Of a DNA stretch of 64,000 nt, positions 59,609 to 64,000 are shown piece by piece. This DNA is from Pelagibacterium montanilacus (GTDB taxonomy: Bacteria; Pseudomonadota; Alphaproteobacteria; Rhizobiales; Devosiaceae). Location: positions 1 through 64,000 of the forward strand of contig NZ_RZMX01000036.1 in the NCBI RefSeq assembly GCF_003992665.1. The letters are read 5' to 3'. The notes beneath the pieces were generated by a model that made no database searches, had not been told where the DNA came from, and saw nothing but the letters and a program-made list of their open reading frames with translations. Positions within the stretch are counted from its first letter, which is position 1, and every line of letters starts with the position of its first letter. Made by a program: the position numbers and the translations under genes.

Positions 59609-60646
59609 TTATGGCGCTTGTAGCCCGGACTCTTCTGCCACCAGCTCCCGCGCCCGGTCGACCAGCGCCTGCCCGTCCGCTCCGCCTGCCGTCATGTCCT
59701 CGACCCACGCGTCTATGGTCGGCTGTGCGGCCGCGCGCCAGCGTTCGGTTTCGTTCGCATCGAGCGTGACGATGGAATTGCCCTCCTCCTCGGCCAGCGC
59801 AATGCCCGGCAGGTCGGCCTCGTCCATCACGCGCCCGAACGTCCGGGCCAGCTCACGCCCCGAATTGGCATCGATGATCGCCTGCAGATCCTCGGGCAGG
59901 CTCTCGTAGCTGGCCCGGTTCATCACCAGCGCGAAGGTCTGGGTGTAGAGCCCATAGGGTCCTGCAAACCCGGTGTGATGATCCACCAGTTCCGCGATCC
60001 TGAGCGATGGCGTCACCTCCCAGGGCGAAGTCGTCGCGTCGATCACCCCCCGCGCCAGCGCCTCGGAGGTCTCGGGCACAGGCATGCTGACGGGGTCGGC
60101 GCCCAGCCGGTCGAGCATATCGCTGATCACCCGCGACCCGCCCCGGACACTCATCCCCTCGATATCCTCGAGCCTGGTGATCGGCGTGCGCGAGTGGAAG
60201 ACACCGGGCCCGTGGGCATGCACCGCCAGCAGTTTGACGTCCGCGAACTCCTCGGCCGCATGGGCCTCCACGAAATCCCAGAACGCGACCGAGGTCGCTT
60301 CTCCGGTGGTGACCAAGAAAGGCAGCTCGAACACCTCCGAGCGCGGAAACCGCCCCGGCGTATAGCCCAGAACAGTCCAGACGATATCGACCACGCCATC
60401 GCGCGCCTGATCGAACAGCGCCGCCGGCGCGCCACCGAGCTGCATGGAGGGATAGTACTCGAAGGCGATCCGCCCATCCGACTGCGCGGTGATCCGCTCG
60501 GCCCACGGCGCGATGCCGTTGGAGGGAATGGGCGCCTGGGAGGGCAGGAACTGGTGCACGCGCAACGTCACCTCCTGAGCCGCCGCATGGCCGGCCAGCA
60601 ATCCGGCACAGGTTGCCACAACGACAAGAACGCGTCCTGGGCTCAT
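59609..60646 (-). CDS. TRAP transporter solute-binding protein (DctP)
   Basis: 345 residues. Signal peptide VLVVVATCAGLLAGHAAA, then TLRVHQFLPSQAPIPSNGIA and the conserved MSVRGGSRVISDMLDRLGADPVSMP region with the Arg that clamps the ligand carboxylate. It binds carboxylates or related small acids. A strong GGAGGAG precedes ATG 60646. It lies downstream of the two membrane subunits, which is less common than a leading position. Confidence 0.9.
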   Translation of the reverse strand: MSPGRVLVVVATCAGLLAGHAAAQEVTLRVHQFLPSQAPIPSNGIAPWAERITAQSDGRIAFEYYPSMQLGGAPAALFDQARDGVVDIVWTVLGYTPGRFPRSEVFELPFLVTTGEATSVAFWDFVEAHAAEEFADVKLLAVHAHGPGVFHSRTPITRLEDIEGMSVRGGSRVISDMLDRLGADPVSMPVPETSEALARGVIDATTSPWEVTPSLRIAELVDHHTGFAGPYGLYTQTFALVMNRASYESLPEDLQAIIDANSGRELARTFGRVMDEADLPGIALAEEEGNSIVTLDANETERWRAAAQPTIDAWVEDMTAGGADGQALVDRARELVAEESGLQAP

Positions 60647-60727
60647 CTTTCTCCTCCTCTCGATCGCCGTCGCGACCCCAACGCGGCGGGCGCCGATTGG
60701 CTCCAATGGACTGCCGCGCTCATGGAA

Positions 60728-62053
60728 CTAGAAAAACAGCCTCACCGCGTGAAGCGTCAGGACGGGAAACGCCACGAGCAGCGCCACCCTGACCACATCG
60801 CTGGCGATGAACGGCACCACGCCGCGATAGATGTCGCTCAGAGGGATGGTCCTGTCCATCGCGCCGATCACGAACAAATTCATGCCCACCGGCGGGGTGA
60901 TCAAGCCCATTTCCACTACGATCAGGACGAGAATACCGAACCAGAGCGCGAACTCCTCGGGAGCCATCCCGAAGTCGAGCGCGCTCATCACCGGGAAGAT
61001 GATCGGGATGGTCAAAAGGATCATCGAGAGCGAATCCATCACGCATCCGAGCAGCAGGTAGAAGGCCAGAACGACGACCAGTACCAGCCAGGGGTTGAGC
61101 CCCTGTTCGCCAATGAACCCGGCCGCGACCTGCGGAAGCTGGGAGAGGGCCAGAAAGCTGTTGAGCGCGGAGGCACCGAGGATGATCAGGAACATCATCG
61201 CCGTGGTCGATGCGGTCGCCAGCAGCGCCTCAACGATCCCGCGTCCCCGCAATCCGCCCGAAAGCACTGCCACCAGCCCGGTGCCCGCCGCCCCGATCGC
61301 CGCCGCCTCGGTGGGCGTGAAGATGCCCGTATAGATCCCGCCGATGACCGCAATGAAGATCGCCAGCACCGGCCAGATCCCGATCAGCGCCGTGATCCGT
61401 TCGCGATAGGGCACGCGCGGCCGGGGTGCGCCCGCCGCATCCGGATCGAGGCGCACAAAGACTGCCACGGCGACGAGATAGCCCAGAAGCGCGAGAAGAC
61501 CGGGCACGATCGCCGCCATGAACAGCTTGGCGATGTTCTGCTCGGTCAGCACCGCATAGATGACGAGAATTACCGAGGGAGGGATAAGGATGCCGAGTGT
61601 CCCGCCTGCCGCCAGCGCGCCGGCAGAGAGCGCGCCCGAGCTTCCGTGCCGCCGCAGTTGCGGCAGCGCCACCCGCCCCATGGTCGCAGCCGTTGCCAGC
61701 GAGGATCCGCAGATGGCCCCGAACCCACCGCACGCCCCCACCGCCGCCATGGCCAGCCCGCCGCGGCGATGCCCGAGCCATTTTGCCGCCGCATCGAAAA
61801 GCGAGGCCGACAGCCCGCCAAGCGAAGCGAACTGCCCCATGAGCAGGAAAAGCGGCACGACCGACAGCGAGTAGCCCGAGAAGGTGGAATAAGTCAGGCT
61901 CTTGAACTGGGCCAGCATCGGCGTGAACGAACCGGTGATCAGATAGCTGCCCCCCAGCCCGACACCCAGCATCGCGACGCCGATGGGAATGCGCAGGAAG
62001 ATCAGCGCAAGCAGCACCGGGAACGACCAGAGCCCAAGCTCGACAGTGCTCAA
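60728..62053 (-). CDS. TRAP transporter large permease (DctM)
   Basis: 441 residues, about twelve membrane segments, with the DctM features SFPVLLALIFLRIPIGVAML and GSSLATAATMGRVALPQLRR, and GILIPPSVILVIYAV. It starts at TTG 62053, whose TTGA overlaps the DctQ-type stop; no better start exists downstream until the first membrane segment. It drives sodium- or proton-coupled uptake with DctQ and DctP. Confidence 0.88.
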   Translation of the reverse strand: MSTVELGLWSFPVLLALIFLRIPIGVAMLGVGLGGSYLITGSFTPMLAQFKSLTYSTFSGYSLSVVPLFLLMGQFASLGGLSASLFDAAAKWLGHRRGGLAMAAVGACGGFGAICGSSLATAATMGRVALPQLRRHGSSGALSAGALAAGGTLGILIPPSVILVIYAVLTEQNIAKLFMAAIVPGLLALLGYLVAVAVFVRLDPDAAGAPRPRVPYRERITALIGIWPVLAIFIAVIGGIYTGIFTPTEAAAIGAAGTGLVAVLSGGLRGRGIVEALLATASTTAMMFLIILGASALNSFLALSQLPQVAAGFIGEQGLNPWLVLVVVLAFYLLLGCVMDSLSMILLTIPIIFPVMSALDFGMAPEEFALWFGILVLIVVEMGLITPPVGMNLFVIGAMDRTIPLSDIYRGVVPFIASDVVRVALLVAFPVLTLHAVRLFF

Positions 62054-62631
62054 CGCCGCGCCCCCCGAACCCGGCCCGCGTCCAGATAATCCAGGACCGT
62101 ACGCACCAGCACATAGACCGAGACGAGCGCAAAGGCCCCGGCCCCGGCGAGGCACGCCAGATAGACCCAGCCCATCGGCACGCGCAGCAGCGCAGTCATG
62201 TCTTTGTAGGCGAACCGGTCAGCGGTGCCATGGGCATGGCGGATGGCGATGAACCACGCCGCCCCCATCATGGCTGCATCGGCATTGATCTGGAGCACGA
62301 AATTGGCCTTTGGACCCAGCCGGTCGGTCAGCACCGTCACCACCGCATGCCCGCGCACCAGATGCGCCCAGGCCAGAAATGAGAAGACCGCAAAGCCTAC
62401 CCCCATTTCGACCAACTCATAATCGCCCCGGATCGAGCCCAGCCCGAAATCGTTCAGCGCGCGGCCCGATACGCTCGCGGCGACGGTCCCCACAACCGCG
62501 ATCAGCGCCAGCCCCCCGGCCACGGCCATCGCCGCGGCCATCGCCCGGACGGCCCGTCCGACCGGCGTCGCGTCGAGCCGGGAGACCGGACCGGACGCAG
62601 TTGGATCTGCGGCAAGCTCATCCATCGACAT
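62050..62631 (-). CDS. TRAP transporter small permease (DctQ)
   Basis: 193 residues with four membrane segments. The DctQ pattern is visible: RALNDFGLGSIRGDYELVEM, AWAHLVRGHAVVTVL, and a late VPMGWVYLACLAGAGAF. First gene of the TRAP operon. The 118 bp upstream contain a partial repeat and no clear promoter. The substrate cannot be inferred from the membrane parts. Confidence 0.87.
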   Translation of the reverse strand: MSMDELAADPTASGPVSRLDATPVGRAVRAMAAAMAVAGGLALIAVVGTVAASVSGRALNDFGLGSIRGDYELVEMGVGFAVFSFLAWAHLVRGHAVVTVLTDRLGPKANFVLQINADAAMMGAAWFIAIRHAHGTADRFAYKDMTALLRVPMGWVYLACLAGAGAFALVSVYVLVRTVLDYLDAGRVRGARR

Positions 62632-62640
62632 TCTGGCTCC

Positions 62641-62666
62641 AGAGCATTCCCGGAAAAGGTCGAACC
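62641..62666 (+). repeat. Partial RIME-like repeat
   Basis: AGAGCATTCCCGGAAAAGGTCGAACC resembles the first arm of the repeat family, with the remainder absent. It lies just upstream of the DctQ gene. Confidence 0.35.
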
Positions 62667-62749
62667 GCTCTCAGGGTGACAACGCAACACCAAAGGACCT
62701 GACCGACAAGGGCCCATCGCCCACCTTCATACCGCGCCCGAGCCGGGGT

Positions 62750-63412
62750 TCAAGCACTGTCTCGGACACGGTCTCCTGCCGGTCGCTGCATCAACACCAC
62801 GTCCTTGCCCGGACACACCCACGACCAGTCCGCCGCGGCCGCTATATGGGCCAGGGTCGTCTCACGGTAGAACACCACATGGGTGGGATCGAGCCGATAA
62901 TGCCAGTGCCCGAACCGGGCATCATCGGTCTGGAAACAGGTCATGATGGCCAGCCAGCCCCCGGGAACCACCAGGGCCATCAACCGCGCGAACTCCGCTG
63001 CGGGATCGTGGAAGTGCTCTGCGGTTTCCGTGCAGGTGACGAAATCATAGCTCCGCTCGAGCACATTCCTGTCCGGCGCAAACGCCGGATCGTAGAGCGC
63101 CACGGAAAACCCCGCCTCACCCAGCATGGCCGCCAGCGCAGGCCCCGGCCCGCACCCATAGTCCAGCCCCGATGCACCCTGTCGCAATCTGGACCGCAGC
63201 GGCCCCGCGACCCGCTCGAGAAACCGCCGATACCCCGGATCATCGACATCATTCTTGTGGGTCAGATAATGCGCCCGCTCCTCGGCCAGGGGGAGGTAAT
63301 GAACCGGATCGAGCAGCGTCGCCTGGCACTCCGGGCACCGCCAATAGAGGTGCCCGCCGAAGGTTCCCAACTCAGCGGGAAAGCCCCATACGCAGACGCG
63401 GCATGTCCTCAT
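62750..63412 (-). CDS. Zinc-ribbon class I SAM methyltransferase
   Basis: 220 residues. Two CxxC pairs (Cys4/Cys7 and Cys26/Cys29) form an N-terminal zinc ribbon, followed by a Rossmann methyltransferase core with motif I GLDYGCGPGPALAAML and EHFHDPAAEFARLMALVVPGG. The HWHYRLDPTHVVFY segment is typical of methyltransf_23/11-type enzymes with a carboxyl- or sugar-modifying role. A zinc ribbon next to the core is known from some nucleotide-sugar and tRNA methyltransferases. It stands alone here. Target unknown. Confidence 0.8.
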   Translation of the reverse strand: MRTCRVCVWGFPAELGTFGGHLYWRCPECQATLLDPVHYLPLAEERAHYLTHKNDVDDPGYRRFLERVAGPLRSRLRQGASGLDYGCGPGPALAAMLGEAGFSVALYDPAFAPDRNVLERSYDFVTCTETAEHFHDPAAEFARLMALVVPGGWLAIMTCFQTDDARFGHWHYRLDPTHVVFYRETTLAHIAAAADWSWVCPGKDVVLMQRPAGDRVRDSA

Positions 63413-63455
63413 CGCTCGATCTCCGGCGCCCGGGCGCGAGGCGCCTCACACCCTC

Positions 63456-63557
63456 CAGCGTTTCCAGGAAAAGTGGATACACTTTTCCGGTTCGGAAACG
63501 CGATAAATCGAAGACTTGGAGCCTCGTTCTGATTCAATCCGAACACGATAGGCTCCA
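63456..63557 (+). repeat. RIME-like intergenic repeat, copy D
   Basis: About 102 bp. First hairpin nearly perfect: GCGTTTCC and GGAAACGC around GGAAAAGTG and CACTTTTCC with loop GATA. The second hairpin GTTCTGATTCAATCCGAAC is shortened. It lies in the gap between the methyltransferase and the sulfide:quinone reductase-like gene. Confidence 0.85.
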
Positions 63558-63596
63558 GCACCGGATAGTTCGCCTGCAGACCCCCGGAACAAAGCC

Positions 63597-64000
63597 TCAG
63601 CGCTTCTCGTGCTTGGGCTTGGCCAGCGGCTCGCGTCCCTTGAGCATCGCATTCCAGTAGATCGGCGGGAGCAGCTTTTCCTTGAGGAACCAGGCCAGCC
63701 GCGAGGGCTTGAGGTCGTCGATCAGCCATTTGGGGAAGCTGGGCATCCGCTTGCCGCCATAGCCGAACTCGGCCAGCACGATCTTGCCCTTCTCGACCGT
63801 GAGCGGACACGAGCCATACCCGTCATAGATCGCCCGCTCGCTGCCGTCGTGCTTGCCGATATCGGCCAGAAGGTTCTCGGCCACCACTGGCGCCTGCTTG
63901 CGCGCCGCTGCCGCGGTCTTGGCATTGGGCGCGCTCATCACGTCGCCGAGCGAATAGACGTTCTCGTATTTGGTGTGCTTGAGCGTGGACTGGTCCACCG
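63597..64000 (-). CDS. Sulfide:quinone reductase-like FAD protein, 5' truncated
   Basis: The last 134 codons of a pyridine-nucleotide-disulfide-type flavoprotein; the frame is open to the window end. YENVYSLGDVMSAPNAKTAA is the FAD/isoalloxazine motif near the C-terminus of SQR, followed by PVVAENLL and a C-terminal amphipathic segment LAWFLKEKLLPPIYWNAMLKG typical of the membrane-binding end of sulfide:quinone reductases. It would oxidise sulfide and reduce quinone. The catalytic cysteines are outside the window, so an NADH-type relative is possible. Confidence 0.8.
   Translation of the reverse strand, partial: VDQSTLKHTKYENVYSLGDVMSAPNAKTAAAARKQAPVVAENLLADIGKHDGSERAIYDGYGSCPLTVEKGKIVLAEFGYGGKRMPSFPKWLIDDLKPSRLAWFLKEKLLPPIYWNAMLKGREPLAKPKHEKR

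Noticed and set aside
59975-62089. A 704-codon open frame antisense to the TRAP genes.
   Set aside because: Very Arg/His/Gln-rich with no recognisable domain; it covers DctP and DctM, which have clear signal peptide, membrane and family features.
1-64000. CRISPR array, insertion sequence, prophage, replication origin, tRNA or rRNA.
   Set aside because: No direct-repeat array, transposase, integrase, iteron cluster, cloverleaf or rRNA-like stretch was recognised by reading the sequence.

Overview
The window is a GC-rich (roughly two thirds by eye), densely packed piece of an alphaproteobacterial chromosome or large replicon. Several things point to the Hyphomicrobiales: the heme-uptake genes hmuP and hmuQ next to hmuR and hmuSTUV, candidate RirA-type iron boxes (TGA-N9-TCA), intergenic two-hairpin repeats resembling the rhizobial RIME family, and the many CUT1/CUT2, Dpp and TRAP transporters. 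A Devosiaceae genome such as Devosia or Pelagibacterium is my guess, not a result. I see no rRNA, tRNA, insertion sequence, phage gene or CRISPR array.

Layout. 1-2.2 kb: 3' part of an SMP-30/gluconolactonase gene, a GNAT acetyltransferase and a LysR regulator. 2.2-5.2 kb: an frl-like Amadori-product set, with a GntR/UTRA regulator divergent from a FrlB-like deglycase and a FrlD-like kinase and a palindromic operator between them. 5.2-30.1 kb: a large catabolic region built around a DeoR regulator. It holds aldehyde dehydrogenase, PLP dehydratase and RidA; a CUT1 sugar ABC transporter with Gfo/Idh/MocA oxidoreductases; a nine-gene minus-strand operon (Rpe-like epimerase, BtpA/SgcQ-like protein, FGGY kinase, HAD phosphatase, two N,N-dimethylformamidase-like subunits, two SDRs, M20 amidohydrolase); a D-threonine-aldolase-like enzyme with an amidohydrolase; and a phosphotriesterase-like/creatininase-like pair. 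Paired TGTTC motifs exactly 10 bp apart lie in three of its promoter regions, and a degenerate pair in a fourth, which ties these units into one probable regulon of unknown substrate. 30.1-38.9 kb: a uronate (pectin-type) catabolic operon (FGGY kinase, KdgF-like cupin, KduD, KduI, CUT2 ABC transporter, aldehyde dehydrogenase) divergent from a GntR/FCD regulator. 38.9-45.9 kb: a complete heme uptake locus. 45.8-59.5 kb: an apparent acylated D-amino-acid or D-peptide utilisation region (RidA, D-threonine-aldolase-like enzyme, oxidoreductase, class III aminotransferase, two amidohydrolases, Dpp-type ABC transporter, IclR regulator, N-acyl-D-amino-acid deacylase). A 19-bp motif recurs in its three promoter regions. 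59.6-62.6 kb: a TRAP transporter. 62.7-64 kb: a zinc-ribbon methyltransferase and the C-terminal end of a sulfide:quinone reductase-like protein, cut by the window end.

The strongest candidate for an undescribed system is the DeoR-linked region: a two-subunit dimethylformamidase-type metalloamidase sits inside an operon otherwise made of sugar-phosphate enzymes, beside creatininase-, phosphotriesterase- and M20-type hydrolases. It looks like a pathway for an amide- or lactam-linked sugar or polyol. That substrate is inference; the gene families and the shared promoter motif are read directly.
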